Assembly: GCA_026983935.1 (NCBI GenBank)
Contig: JALSTC010000760.1
Location: 1 to 7,290 of the forward strand
DNA: 7,290 nucleotides
Direction of reading: 5' to 3'
Origin: Ardenticatenia bacterium
GTDB lineage: Bacteria > Chloroflexota > Anaerolineae > Aggregatilineales > Ch27
The notes below the pieces were generated by a model that was not told the DNA's origin, did no database searches, and saw only the letters and a list, made by a program, of their open reading frames with translations. Shown piece after piece: positions 1 to 6,740 of the stretch. The translations under genes were made by a program, and so were the position numbers. Position 1 is the stretch's first letter, and each line of letters begins with the position of its first letter.

Positions 1-246
1 CATGGCAGAGAGCCTGCTTTTGCCGCGACGGATGGTAATCATGTCCTACGGCTCTACTACTACAACCGCTCGGTTCGCGGGCATTCTTTTCAGATCGAAG
101 AGGATTTTCGCAAACAAACAATACAGTTTCGGTTTTGCCGCTCTGGCCCGATGTACTGGCGATTACTACCGAGTTGGCGGGAACCACTGTCCGGCACAGC
201 AGACGAGACTCTGCCCCGCAAGCAGGAAAGTGAGCGCGATGAGTGA
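1..246 (+). CDS. C-terminal end of an unrecognised protein (5' truncated by window edge)
   Basis: Frame 1 is open from the first base to a TGA at 244-246, giving 81 residues with no start because the gene begins outside the window. I do not recognise the family. The translation is compositionally plausible: an aromatic-rich middle (LRLYYYNRS at about residues 16-24, then FRFCRSGPMYWRLLPSW at about 46-62) and a charged hydrophilic tail (PRKQESERDE), as is typical at a protein C-terminus. There is no membrane segment or clear motif. Its stop lies 15 bp before the stop of the convergent lipoprotein gene, a neat tail-to-tail arrangement that supports this frame. The competing plus frame starting at base 2 runs into the lipoprotein coding region and looks non-coding. 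I see no intrinsic terminator in the 15-bp gap. The coding call is moderate and function is unknown. Confidence 0.55.
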   Translation, partial: HGREPAFAATDGNHVLRLYYYNRSVRGHSFQIEEDFRKQTIQFRFCRSGPMYWRLLPSWREPLSGTADETLPRKQESERDE

Positions 247-261
247 GTTCAGAAATTGCTG

Positions 262-3200
262 CTATGGCTGAAAATTAAGCAAGACAGCAGCCTGCCCGGG
301 GTTGAGGGTGATGTCGGTAACTTCTGTATAGCTGACACTCCAGCCACCTGGCATGGCACCATCCCCTCCGATGAAACCACCGCCAGATGGTATCGCCTGA
401 TAGTAAGTGCCGCCCAGGGGAATTGTGGCCGCAGCCCCACCAGGATTCACCAACACCATGCCATTTGTATAGTTGCGGGCATACACTCCCCAGTCACCAC
501 GAAACAATTCGGCCAGCGTTCCAGCATTTTGGGTTGGGGATCCTATTGGGATGCTATATTCGGGCAGCCAGTCAACGCCGATTCCCAGTTCGATGTTGAC
601 ATAGGTACGGTTTCCTTTTATCAGAAGATATGAAGCAATGCTGAACAACCGGGCGTCGATACTCCCGACGTCGGCGTGGCTTTGCAGGATCAGCACTTGT
701 CCGCGATTGGCAAATGCCAGAGCGCGATTAAGCTGCAGTTCCCACGCGCCCTGGCCAGAACTTTGCCAGGCATCGAATCCAAAACCATCTATCATGATGC
801 CATCAGCGCGACTGTAGTCGGTGGCATCTCGATCAATGATATACGCGCCGACGTTGGGGATGACGTAAGCGCCGTTAAGGCTGCCGCGCAGGAAGTCGAT
901 CCATCCCGCAATTGACGTGCTCCAGGCGCCTTCAAAGCCAGGGTCTGCAGCAGGAAGCGGCGGGTTGAAGCGGTTAGCCCCGAGATAGCTTGGAACACTC
1001 AGGCGATCCAAGAGCAGCCCGTCATTTTGATTCACTGATAGCTGCCGGCTGGCTTCCGCAAGGAAATAGGTGCGCCAACCCGGATCATCGAGATTCATCA
1101 GGAACCAGCCCTGATCGCAGTTGTACACATTTTGCCCGTTGTAGGGGTAAAACCAGCTATCACCAACCGAATCTGGCCATTCCTGCCGCCACTCCCCTTC
1201 GACAATCTGAATGAAAGAACCACTGTAGTTGCAAGCGGCATCCGGCAACTGGTAGCCGAGGCCGAGACCAAAGCGGTAATGCAACACGACGAAGCCGCCG
1301 TTGTAGGCTCGGATTTGCTGAGTTACTGCGGTGCGAATTTTCTGAGCACCCGCATAGTGACCGGCGGCGAATTGTGCCTGCGGATCCGAAAGAGAGTCAG
1401 GGAGTTGGCCGCTGAAAACATGAATGCCGTCGGTTGTATCCGGGAACCCATGAATCGCAGGCGGTGGATATGTGGCTGTTGGAGGTACCGGTGTTGCGGT
1501 TGGCTCCTCTGTAAATGTTGGGGTTGGCAGTGGCGTTTCGGTGAACGTTGGGGTGAGGGTCGGCGCTTCAGTAAAAGTTGGTGTGGCTGTCGGCGGTAGA
1601 GTAGGTGGCTCAGTAAAGGTTGCTGTCGGGGTAGGTGTAAGTGTAGGTGGAATTGGGGTGAAAGTTACCGTCCATGTGGGTGTTTCTGTCGGCAGCATTG
1701 CAACTTCGGTTGGTGTTGGTATCGGCGTGGGGGATGCGGGGGCAGGCGCATCCGGGAAGACGGCCTGCCTGACAGCATCCAGCACCTGCAGAGCAGTGAG
1801 ATTTCGCTGGTTGAAGCCGTAGCTCAAGCCAGCCCCAGCCATATCTGTTGTTGGGATGTCCGGCGGGGCGCTTAGCGTAATGCCATCGCCGCTGATACCG
1901 CTATTGGGAATATCACGGACTGCCAGCCAGAAGTTCCACAAGGGTATTCCGGAAGCGGTCGCGACGTTGACGATCTCGGTGTTGAAAAGCTGTACCTGTT
2001 GTGGCGTGACTGCGCCGTCGAGACGCTCTGGGATTGTGCTCAATACGGGGATGACGCCATTGGCTAGTGCTGTGTTGATGATGGCCTGCAGATTTGCCTG
2101 GAAAGTTTCCGGCGTGTCGAACAGAATTGAAACATCATGTGTGCCGAACATAATCAACATGATAGAGGGTCGTGATAGCCTGATTTCGCAGGCCAGTGGC
2201 GATTCTCCCGCCTGACATGCCCCTGGGTCTGCACGATTAGGATCCAGCACATCCAGTGTAGACCACCCGAAGCCTGCTGCGTAGCTGGTGACATTGAAGC
2301 TGTTCTTGGGGGCACCACCCTCCTCGCGCACGGCGGTATACCCAAAGTAATCGATGACTGTTTGCAACCCAGCGTATACATCCAGATTGTAAACTCCGTC
2401 ACCGAATCCAGTCAGAAAAGCAGGGCTTGCTGTGTTGTCATCACCGGCCTTCGCAAACACAGTTGGCCGGTTGCCGAAGTTGTTGAGTCCTGTTTCATAG
2501 ACCGTACGGAGATTGGCTATTGCTGCAGGCGGCAATTCCGGAATCACGGGAATCGTATTCAGATCCACAAGCGGCAGGGTCTCTGTGGGCGTGGCCGTTG
2601 GTATTAGAATGCCCGTAGAAGTCGCCGTTGGTGTCTCCGTAAAGGTCGTCGTCGGGATCGGCGTCTCTGTTAGAGTCAGTGATGGGATGGGTGTGATTGT
2701 TGGCAGCAGTTCGGTGGGTGTAGCGGTGGGTAAGAATGTGCTGGTTGGGATTTCAGTCGGTATCCCCGTGGGTATCTCCGTTGGAATTGGCGTGTTTGTA
2801 GGCACAGGCGTACTGGTTGGAATTGGTGTGCTTGTAGGGATAGGTGTGCTTGTTGGAATCGGCGTGAAAGTAGCCGTTGATGTTGGCGTTGGCGTGAGCG
2901 TAATAGTCGGTGGTGGTGTTGCGGTTTGGTTGGAAATACGCAGGTTGCGCACTACAGCGATCGTGCTACTGCCGTCGCGAGTGAAGACTCGCAGGCGAAG
3001 CTGATAGATACCGTCAGGTGTCTGCCTTGTGTCCCACAAGCCGAGCAGGCCGTTTTCGACCGGCGCTGTGGAAATTGAGCCGGGAATCAATGCCCATAGG
3101 TCGCCCGGGTCAGGGCTGAACTCAAGTTGGTATTGTACGAAAAATGGGTGTGAAGCGCTGCCGAGTATCTGAATGATACCGGCGATGATGTTGCCATCTA

Positions 3201-3558
3201 CCGGCGAATAGATTGTGACATGCGGAGGCGGCAGTGGAGTGCTTGTAGGGACGGGCGTAGGGAACGGCGTGGGTGGTGCCAGTACAGGTGTGGCGCTTGG
3301 TGGCAGGATAATGGCAGTAGGCTGTATGACAACCTGGGTAGGAATCAGAAAAGGAGTGGCCGGTACAACAGTCGGAATTTGACCGGTTGGTAGCAATGTG
3401 CGGGTAGGTGGAATGGTATTGGTAACGCTCAATGTTGGGGTTTCCTGCACAGAGCGTGAATTAGTCAGATTACAGGCCAAACCGGCAGTAACCAGCACCA
3501 AGGCAACTAATACGACTCGCCAGAAACTTGATGGGGAATACTTCCTGTGAAATATCAT
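262..3558 (-). CDS. Large multidomain surface lipoprotein: Ig-like, degenerate SGNH, and putative glycoside-hydrolase-like domains
   Basis: A secreted lipid-anchored protein of 1,098 residues from the chosen start. The frame can be extended 16 codons to an ATG at 3604-3606, and the residue numbers here use that longer form. Met17 is preferred because it gives a compact signal peptide (His/Arg/Lys n-region, hydrophobic residues 29-41, then AGLAC with Cys45), has GGAG 10 nt upstream, and because a TATAAT overlaps the upstream ATG. Domain order: Thr/Pro linker 51-128; Ig/fibronectin-like domain 129-226 (starts YSPVDGNIIAG, ends RLRVFTRDG...VVRNLRISN); linker 229-347; SGNH-like domain 349-618; linker 622-714; C-terminal domain 716-1114 resembling hypothetical glycoside hydrolases. 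Two cysteine pairs (464/473, 792/830) fit an extracytoplasmic protein. It is likely a surface carbohydrate-binding or carbohydrate-processing protein, but the substrate cannot be told. It is transcribed away from the adjacent two-component operon. The coding call is firm; the domain assignments are from family resemblance. Confidence 0.93.
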   Translation of the reverse strand: MIFHRKYSPSSFWRVVLVALVLVTAGLACNLTNSRSVQETPTLSVTNTIPPTRTLLPTGQIPTVVPATPFLIPTQVVIQPTAIILPPSATPVLAPPTPFPTPVPTSTPLPPPHVTIYSPVDGNIIAGIIQILGSASHPFFVQYQLEFSPDPGDLWALIPGSISTAPVENGLLGLWDTRQTPDGIYQLRLRVFTRDGSSTIAVVRNLRISNQTATPPPTITLTPTPTSTATFTPIPTSTPIPTSTPIPTSTPVPTNTPIPTEIPTGIPTEIPTSTFLPTATPTELLPTITPIPSLTLTETPIPTTTFTETPTATSTGILIPTATPTETLPLVDLNTIPVIPELPPAAIANLRTVYETGLNNFGNRPTVFAKAGDDNTASPAFLTGFGDGVYNLDVYAGLQTVIDYFGYTAVREEGGAPKNSFNVTSYAAGFGWSTLDVLDPNRADPGACQAGESPLACEIRLSRPSIMLIMFGTHDVSILFDTPETFQANLQAIINTALANGVIPVLSTIPERLDGAVTPQQVQLFNTEIVNVATASGIPLWNFWLAVRDIPNSGISGDGITLSAPPDIPTTDMAGAGLSYGFNQRNLTALQVLDAVRQAVFPDAPAPASPTPIPTPTEVAMLPTETPTWTVTFTPIPPTLTPTPTATFTEPPTLPPTATPTFTEAPTLTPTFTETPLPTPTFTEEPTATPVPPTATYPPPAIHGFPDTTDGIHVFSGQLPDSLSDPQAQFAAGHYAGAQKIRTAVTQQIRAYNGGFVVLHYRFGLGLGYQLPDAACNYSGSFIQIVEGEWRQEWPDSVGDSWFYPYNGQNVYNCDQGWFLMNLDDPGWRTYFLAEASRQLSVNQNDGLLLDRLSVPSYLGANRFNPPLPAADPGFEGAWSTSIAGWIDFLRGSLNGAYVIPNVGAYIIDRDATDYSRADGIMIDGFGFDAWQSSGQGAWELQLNRALAFANRGQVLILQSHADVGSIDARLFSIASYLLIKGNRTYVNIELGIGVDWLPEYSIPIGSPTQNAGTLAELFRGDWGVYARNYTNGMVLVNPGGAAATIPLGGTYYQAIPSGGGFIGGDGAMPGGWSVSYTEVTDITLNPGQAAVLLNFQP
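265..1461 (-). other. C-terminal putative glycoside-hydrolase-like domain (TIM barrel plus small beta-sandwich)
   Basis: Residues about 716-1114. The start (IHVFSGQLPDSL, then QFAAGHYAGAQKI) and the run of strand-plus-acid motifs (GFVVLHYRFG, GWFLMNLDDPGWRTYF, NDGLLLDRLSVPS with Asp867, ADGIMIDGFGFDAW with Asp940, VLILQSHAD) resemble the hypothetical glycosyl hydrolase families (GHL15-like) predicted to be TIM barrels. The last about 75 residues (ARNYTNGMVLVNPGG ... LNPGQAAVLL) look like the small C-terminal beta-sandwich common in glycoside hydrolases. Asp867 and Asp940 are the best catalytic candidates by position at strand ends. Substrate and activity are unknown, and these families are mostly predicted, not characterised. 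Confidence 0.6.
1465..1743 (-). repeat. Third Thr/Pro-rich linker (low-complexity coding repeat)
   Basis: Residues about 622-714, between the SGNH-like and C-terminal domains, consist almost wholly of Thr, Pro, Ala, Glu and Phe in irregular units such as PTFTE, repeated as TPTFTEAPTL, TPTFTETPLP and TPTFTEEPTA. The DNA is correspondingly degenerate. Such linkers hold domains apart outside the cell and are often O-glycosylated. A similar but less regular linker lies at 3223-3456 (residues 51-128), between the lipid anchor and the Ig-like domain. Confidence 0.8.
1753..2562 (-). other. SGNH/GDSL-hydrolase-like domain with replaced catalytic residues
   Basis: Residues about 349-618. Landmarks of the SGNH fold as seen in Chloroflexota lipoproteins are present: VFAKAGDDNT at the block I position, a GESPLACE segment with a likely disulfide (Cys464/Cys473), IMLIMFGTHDVS at block III, GVIPVLSTIPER, IPLWNFW, and SGDGITLS at block V. 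In active members these blocks read GDS, GxND and DxxH. Here the Ser position is Asp390 (GAC), the Asn position is His490 (CAT) and the His position is Thr577 (ACG). All three codons were read directly on the reverse strand, and no frameshift is present. The domain is therefore probably not a classical esterase and may act as a binding or structural module. The block alignment is from memory of the family, so the loss is a strong inference and not proof. Confidence 0.7.
2747..2872 (-). repeat. Tandem 18-bp and 12-bp coding repeats in the second Thr/Pro linker
   Basis: Five adjacent 18-bp units occupy 2783-2800, 2801-2818, 2819-2836, 2837-2854 and 2855-2872; typical plus-strand unit ggaattggtgtgcttgta. 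On the coding strand they encode the hexapeptide TSTPIP and variants. Just to the left, three 12-bp units (2747-2758, 2759-2770, 2771-2782) encode TEIP/TGIP. The units differ from each other mainly by point changes, including silent third-base changes, so the array is diverged and not freshly expanded. It forms part of the extended, probably glycosylation-prone linker between the Ig-like and SGNH-like domains. Confidence 0.85.
2929..3222 (-). other. Ig/fibronectin-like domain of the lipoprotein
   Basis: Residues about 129-226 (long numbering) are free of the Thr/Pro repeats on either side and read as a beta-sandwich. They begin with HVTIYSPVDG, pass through an IQILGSASHPFF strand pair and a WDTRQTPDGIYQLRLRV segment, and end in VVRNLRISN. 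The 'pro-DG-Y-x-L-x-L-x-V' pattern is typical of extracellular Ig-like repeats found in Chloroflexota lipoproteins, probably a spacer or ligand-binding module. The family name is not certain. Confidence 0.6.
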
Positions 3559-3568
3559 TGTATGGTTA

Positions 3569-3572
3569 CTCC
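3569..3572 (-). promoter_or_regulatory. Ribosome binding site deciding the lipoprotein start
   Basis: On the minus strand GGAG sits 10 nt before the ATG at 3556-3558. The alternative upstream ATG at 3604-3606 has only AGG at a similar distance. This, with the promoter placement and the shape of the signal peptide, favours the shorter form. Spacing is somewhat long, so certainty is moderate. Confidence 0.45.
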
Positions 3573-3604
3573 GATGGTAATGAAGTTCTATTTCTTTCAG
3601 GCCC

Positions 3605-3633
3605 ATTATACGTTAACCTGAATTTTGAGCCAC
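3605..3633 (-). promoter_or_regulatory. Candidate sigma-70-type promoter of the lipoprotein gene
   Basis: Read on the minus strand, a perfect TATAAT lies at 3605-3610. A weak -35-like GTGGCT (3 of 6 matches to TTGACA) lies at 3628-3633, with a 17-bp spacer. Transcription would start near 3597-3599, leaving a leader of about 40 nt before the ATG at 3558. The -10 overlaps the upstream in-frame ATG, which would then not be transcribed as a start. The perfect -10 is the main support and the -35 is poor. Confidence 0.4.
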
Positions 3634-3662
3634 TCATACAATCTGCAGGTTTGTAGTAGAAT
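3633..3662 (+). promoter_or_regulatory. Candidate promoter of the two-component operon
   Basis: TAGAAT at 3657-3662 matches the -10 consensus at 5 of 6 positions. CTCATA at 3633-3638 is a weak -35 (3 of 6), with an 18-bp spacer. A start near 3669 would leave a leader of about 30 nt before the regulator's ATG at 3701. It abuts the minus-strand lipoprotein promoter, so the two would compete or be co-regulated. This is tentative. Confidence 0.3.
3637..3655. promoter_or_regulatory. Imperfect dyad in the divergent control region (candidate operator)
   Basis: TACAA at 3637-3641 and TTGTA at 3651-3655 form an inverted repeat around 9 bp that contain the palindrome CTGCAG (3643-3648). It lies in the spacer of the candidate plus promoter and just upstream of the minus promoter, where a bound regulator could affect both. 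Five-base arms can arise by chance, and OmpR-type regulators more often use direct repeats, so confidence is low. Confidence 0.2.
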
Positions 3663-3700
3663 AGCCCCTAAAGGGCAGGGTGGGTGAATAGAGCGACAAG

Positions 3701-4396
3701 ATGAAAATCTTGATTGTGGAAGACGAACAACCAATCCGCGAGGCACTCGGGCGTAAGCTGCAGCGTGAAGGTTTCAGCGTGTCGTTGGCCTCGAACGGGT
3801 TGGAAGGCCTCAGACTGTTTCACGCTGAGCGGCCCGATCTGGTGGTACTGGATATTGTCATGCCAGAGATGGACGGCCTGACGGTCGTACGAAGGATTCG
3901 GGAAATCTCTGAAACCCCCATCATGGTTCTTTCTGCCAAAGCTATCACCGAGGAAGACATTGTAGAGGGCCTGATGGCGGGGGCGGACGAATACCTCGTC
4001 AAACCTGTACGCCTCAACGAGTTTGTGGCTCGCGTCAAAGCGCTGCTGCGGCGTGCGCAGATGACCTCCACCGAAGTGGAACATGGTTATGAAGATGGCT
4101 ACCTCAGCGTTGATTTGCATCGCCGGCAGGTACGGGTGAACGGAGAAAAGCGACATCTGACTCCAACGGAATTTAAGCTACTTGTTGTGCTTATGGAGAA
4201 TGCGGGCCGTGTTGTCCCCCAGAGGGAATTGCTGGAACAGGTGTGGGGGCGTGAATACATTGATGATATTTATTACCCACGTGTCTATGTCAGCCAACTA
4301 CGGCGGAAAATCGAACCTGATCCAGGAAATCCTATATACATCCTGACCGAACATCGTGTTGGCTATCGATTTGAGAAGCAGAATACAGCTCCCTGA
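3701..4396 (+). CDS. OmpR/PhoB-family DNA-binding response regulator
   Basis: A cytoplasmic transcription regulator of 231 residues, the normal length for this family. The receiver domain is residues 1-115, with the acidic pocket Glu7/Asp8, phosphoacceptor Asp51 in VVLDIVMPEMDG, Ser78 in MVLSAK at the Thr/Ser switch position, and Lys101 in YLVKP. The winged-helix output domain is about residues 128-226: YLSVDLHRRQV, then LTPTEFKLLVVLMEN, the recognition-helix region RVYVSQLRRKIEPDP, and the wing HRVGYRFE. All key residues are present, so it should be a functional phosphorylation-controlled activator or repressor. The start gives the canonical MKILIVEDE; only a weak AGAG lies 7 nt upstream. 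The partner kinase gene follows after 41 bp with no terminator between, so the two are probably co-transcribed. KdpE- or MtrA-like in general form, but the regulon cannot be named. Confidence 0.95.
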   Translation: MKILIVEDEQPIREALGRKLQREGFSVSLASNGLEGLRLFHAERPDLVVLDIVMPEMDGLTVVRRIREISETPIMVLSAKAITEEDIVEGLMAGADEYLVKPVRLNEFVARVKALLRRAQMTSTEVEHGYEDGYLSVDLHRRQVRVNGEKRHLTPTEFKLLVVLMENAGRVVPQRELLEQVWGREYIDDIYYPRVYVSQLRRKIEPDPGNPIYILTEHRVGYRFEKQNTAP

Positions 4397-4437
4397 ACTG
4401 ATTTGGAACAGGGGGCATTGACGGGCCATCAGGCGAC

Positions 4438-6708
4438 ATGGAAATATTCAATACAAATATTCTCATGACTGCATTCAGCGGCCTGGCGCTGACGTTGGCG
4501 TTGGGTCTCTTTTTGTTGGTCTTGTGGCTGAATCCGCGCAGGCAGTTGAATGTCTATTTCGCACTGTTTCTGTTTATGGTTGTTCTATGGACGGCTGGTG
4601 CGGTGTTAGGCCACACCATAGCGTTGATGGGAGGGGACAGCGCACTTATTGGCACAGGTGTGAAGTTGATACAGGCAGGTTTCGTAGGAGCCTCGGCCAG
4701 TCTGTATCCATTTGTAGTCTCGCTTGGACGCTCGCAGGGGCGTTTCTTCACCCGCCTGTCATTTGCCGGGATGGGAATCATTGTCATCTATCAACTTGTA
4801 TTGCTGTTGGTTCGTGATGCTACTCCTTATATGGTAAATGAGCAGGGCTTGTTGAACTATAGTTTTAACCCTTTCAGTATCATCCTCTTTTTTTTGTTTG
4901 ATGGCACGACAATTTTATTACTCTGGTTCCAAAGACGGCGAATACGCGAGCGAATCATCCCGCTCAGCGTGGGCATGTTTGTTGTCGCCCAGTTGATCAG
5001 TTTGTTGAATCCGCGGCTGCGGAACTTCTCTGTGCCTGTGCTGCTTGGGGATATGTCTGTCTTGCTGATCAGCCTGGCGTTGACACAGCAGCAGGTGATC
5101 GGCCCCCTGGTTGGCCGCGCTACACAGCTAGAAACGGTGCGGGATGTGGGGCTGACGATTGCCAGTCGTTTGCGGCTGCAGGAAGTTTTGTCAGCGATCG
5201 CCGGGCAGGCAACTGCGCTCCTCCAGGCAGATGGAGCCGCTATCTTCTTGCTTAGAGAGCAGCACTTGGAGCTTGCTGCCGTCAATAACATGCCCGAGGG
5301 ATTTATTGGTTACAGGTTGGCGGTAGGGCAGGGTGTTGTTGGTAAAGTGGCAGAGAGCGGCGTGCCTGTGCGGATAGACGACTACGCACGCGACTGGGAC
5401 GGAGAACCTGATCTACCTTTAGCTCAATCTACTTTTGGGTCAGTTGTTGGTGTGCCTCTAATCTTCGGTGAGATAATCCAGGGCATTCTGCTTGTGGTGC
5501 AGGGCAAGCAAAGCAGCATATTCGGTGAGGAGGACGTTCGCCTCTTGGAACTGCTGGGGCCGCAGGCAGCAGTGGCCATTGCCAACGGGCAGTTATTTGA
5601 GCAGCAGAACAATCTGACCAATGCGTTGGCTGCTGCGAAGGACCAACTGGAGACGGTTTTGACCAGCACACAGAATCCTGTGATTGCCGTCGATCGTTCT
5701 CTGCGCGTGCTTTTCGCCAATCCTGCTGCTGTCAGCCTTGTTGTGGCTGTTCTTGGGGGGGATCATGAAGTCCCTGCGCCCCGTACAGTGCTGGAGGGGC
5801 GTAAGCTCCTGGAAGTGTTTTCTGGCGCGGAGGTGGATTTTCTGCCTCAGAATGTAAGAGCATTTTTGCGTAGTCTGCGTAAGCGACGGGTTTTCGTCTA
5901 CGAACTGGAGCTGGCTGAGCGGGTTTATATGTGCCATGTTGCAGCGCTAGGCGCACCGCGTGCGATTGGGTGGGTAGCGGTGTTGAACGACATTACAGAA
6001 CTGAAGGAGCTTGACCGCTTCAAGAGCCAGATGGTGCGCATGACCAGTCATGACCTCAAAAACCCGCTTTTCGCGGCGATGAGCTACGTAGAACTGCTGC
6101 AAGATGAACTTACAGGTGGCGATACTCAGTTGCAGGGCTATGCAGAGATTATATTTCAGCAATTGGAGCGGATGAATCGGACGATCAGCAGCATCCTGAA
6201 TCTCGAGCGCGTACAAACTGGCATGAGCAACCGCGAGACAATTGCGCTCGACAGTTTGCTGGCAGCGGCTCTTGTTGAGATTGAGCGACAGGCTGAGTCA
6301 CAAGGGCTAATCGTCAGCAGCAACATTTCTGCCGATATACCAACGGTAGTCGGTGATTACCGCTATATATTTAGTGCTATTGTTAATATACTGGAAAATG
6401 CCATAAAATTTACTCCTCGCGGCGGGCAGGTGCTACTGATGGCCCAACCATCTGAGGGTGGTGCGCTGATTACGGTCAAAGATACCGGCGTTGGTATTCC
6501 CAAGGAACTTCACGGTCGTGTCTTTGAGCGTTTCTTCCGTGCCCAGCAGCCCGGCACGGAGCACGTCAGCGGCTCTGGCCTGGGACTGAGCCTCGTTCGT
6601 GCGGTCGTGCGGGCGCACAAAGGTCGTGTGTGGCTGGAAAGCGAACCCGGCCAGGGAACTATCGTGTATATCTGGCTACCCAGTTCTGGTAACAGCCACC
6701 CGACCTGA
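4438..6708 (+). CDS. Membrane sensor histidine kinase (7TM - GAF - PAS - HisKA - HATPase)
   Basis: 756 residues, autophosphorylating sensor and cognate partner of the preceding regulator. The N-terminus has about seven hydrophobic helices (about 9-31, 38-60, 72-95, 108-125, 146-164, 174-190, 199-217), resembling the 7TM input region of other histidine kinases. A helix follows, then a GAF domain at about 235-387 (ADGAAIFLLRE, GQGVVGKVAESG, GVPLIFGEIIQGILLV), a PAS domain at about 403-520 (LETVLTSTQNPVIAVD, VLFANPAA, AVLNDITELKE), and HisKA with His538 in MTSHDLKNPL. The ATPase domain has the N box NILENAIKF (Asn650, Asn654), G1 KDTGVGIP (Asp682), F box FERFFR and G2 GSGLGLSLV. All catalytic motifs are intact. 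GAF plus PAS suggests a cytosolic small-molecule or redox cue in addition to a membrane signal, but the ligand is unknown. AGG lies 4 nt before the ATG, which is a weak site. Confidence 0.95.
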   Translation: MEIFNTNILMTAFSGLALTLALGLFLLVLWLNPRRQLNVYFALFLFMVVLWTAGAVLGHTIALMGGDSALIGTGVKLIQAGFVGASASLYPFVVSLGRSQGRFFTRLSFAGMGIIVIYQLVLLLVRDATPYMVNEQGLLNYSFNPFSIILFFLFDGTTILLLWFQRRRIRERIIPLSVGMFVVAQLISLLNPRLRNFSVPVLLGDMSVLLISLALTQQQVIGPLVGRATQLETVRDVGLTIASRLRLQEVLSAIAGQATALLQADGAAIFLLREQHLELAAVNNMPEGFIGYRLAVGQGVVGKVAESGVPVRIDDYARDWDGEPDLPLAQSTFGSVVGVPLIFGEIIQGILLVVQGKQSSIFGEEDVRLLELLGPQAAVAIANGQLFEQQNNLTNALAAAKDQLETVLTSTQNPVIAVDRSLRVLFANPAAVSLVVAVLGGDHEVPAPRTVLEGRKLLEVFSGAEVDFLPQNVRAFLRSLRKRRVFVYELELAERVYMCHVAALGAPRAIGWVAVLNDITELKELDRFKSQMVRMTSHDLKNPLFAAMSYVELLQDELTGGDTQLQGYAEIIFQQLERMNRTISSILNLERVQTGMSNRETIALDSLLAAALVEIERQAESQGLIVSSNISADIPTVVGDYRYIFSAIVNILENAIKFTPRGGQVLLMAQPSEGGALITVKDTGVGIPKELHGRVFERFFRAQQPGTEHVSGSGLGLSLVRAVVRAHKGRVWLESEPGQGTIVYIWLPSSGNSHPT

Positions 6709-6740
6709 GTATTCTGTGCTCTGTGTTCTCTTGTGGTAAA

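Noticed and set aside
2..271. Plus-strand frame of 89 codons starting at base 2
   Set aside because: It overlaps the end of the lipoprotein, has unconvincing composition, and frame 1 over the same bases gives a more protein-like sequence ending neatly at 246.
1472..1822. Plus-strand Val/Gly-rich open frame (and a similar one at 2513-3004)
   Set aside because: These are reverse complements of the Thr/Pro linkers of the minus-strand lipoprotein; ACN and CCN codons read backwards give GT/GG-rich pseudo-proteins full of Val and Gly.
1753..2562. Annotation as an active GDSL esterase/lipase
   Set aside because: The Ser, Asn and His expected at the three key blocks are replaced by Asp, His and Thr, so activity cannot be claimed.
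2747..2872. CRISPR-like array
   Set aside because: The 12- and 18-bp units are contiguous without spacers, lie in frame in a coding Thr/Pro linker, and have no cas genes nearby.
3664..3676. Short GCCC-N5-GGGC dyad in the leader of the regulator gene
   Set aside because: Arms of four bases are too short to distinguish from chance, and no T run or conserved context supports a terminator or riboswitch.
3668..4156. Minus-strand frame of 162 codons opposite the response regulator
   Set aside because: It lies entirely against a clear receiver domain with intact motifs and shows no family resemblance of its own.
4857..6216. Several minus-strand frames opposite the histidine kinase
   Set aside because: All overlap conserved TM, GAF, PAS or HisKA coding sequence, with Ser/Arg/Cys-rich translations typical of antisense frames.
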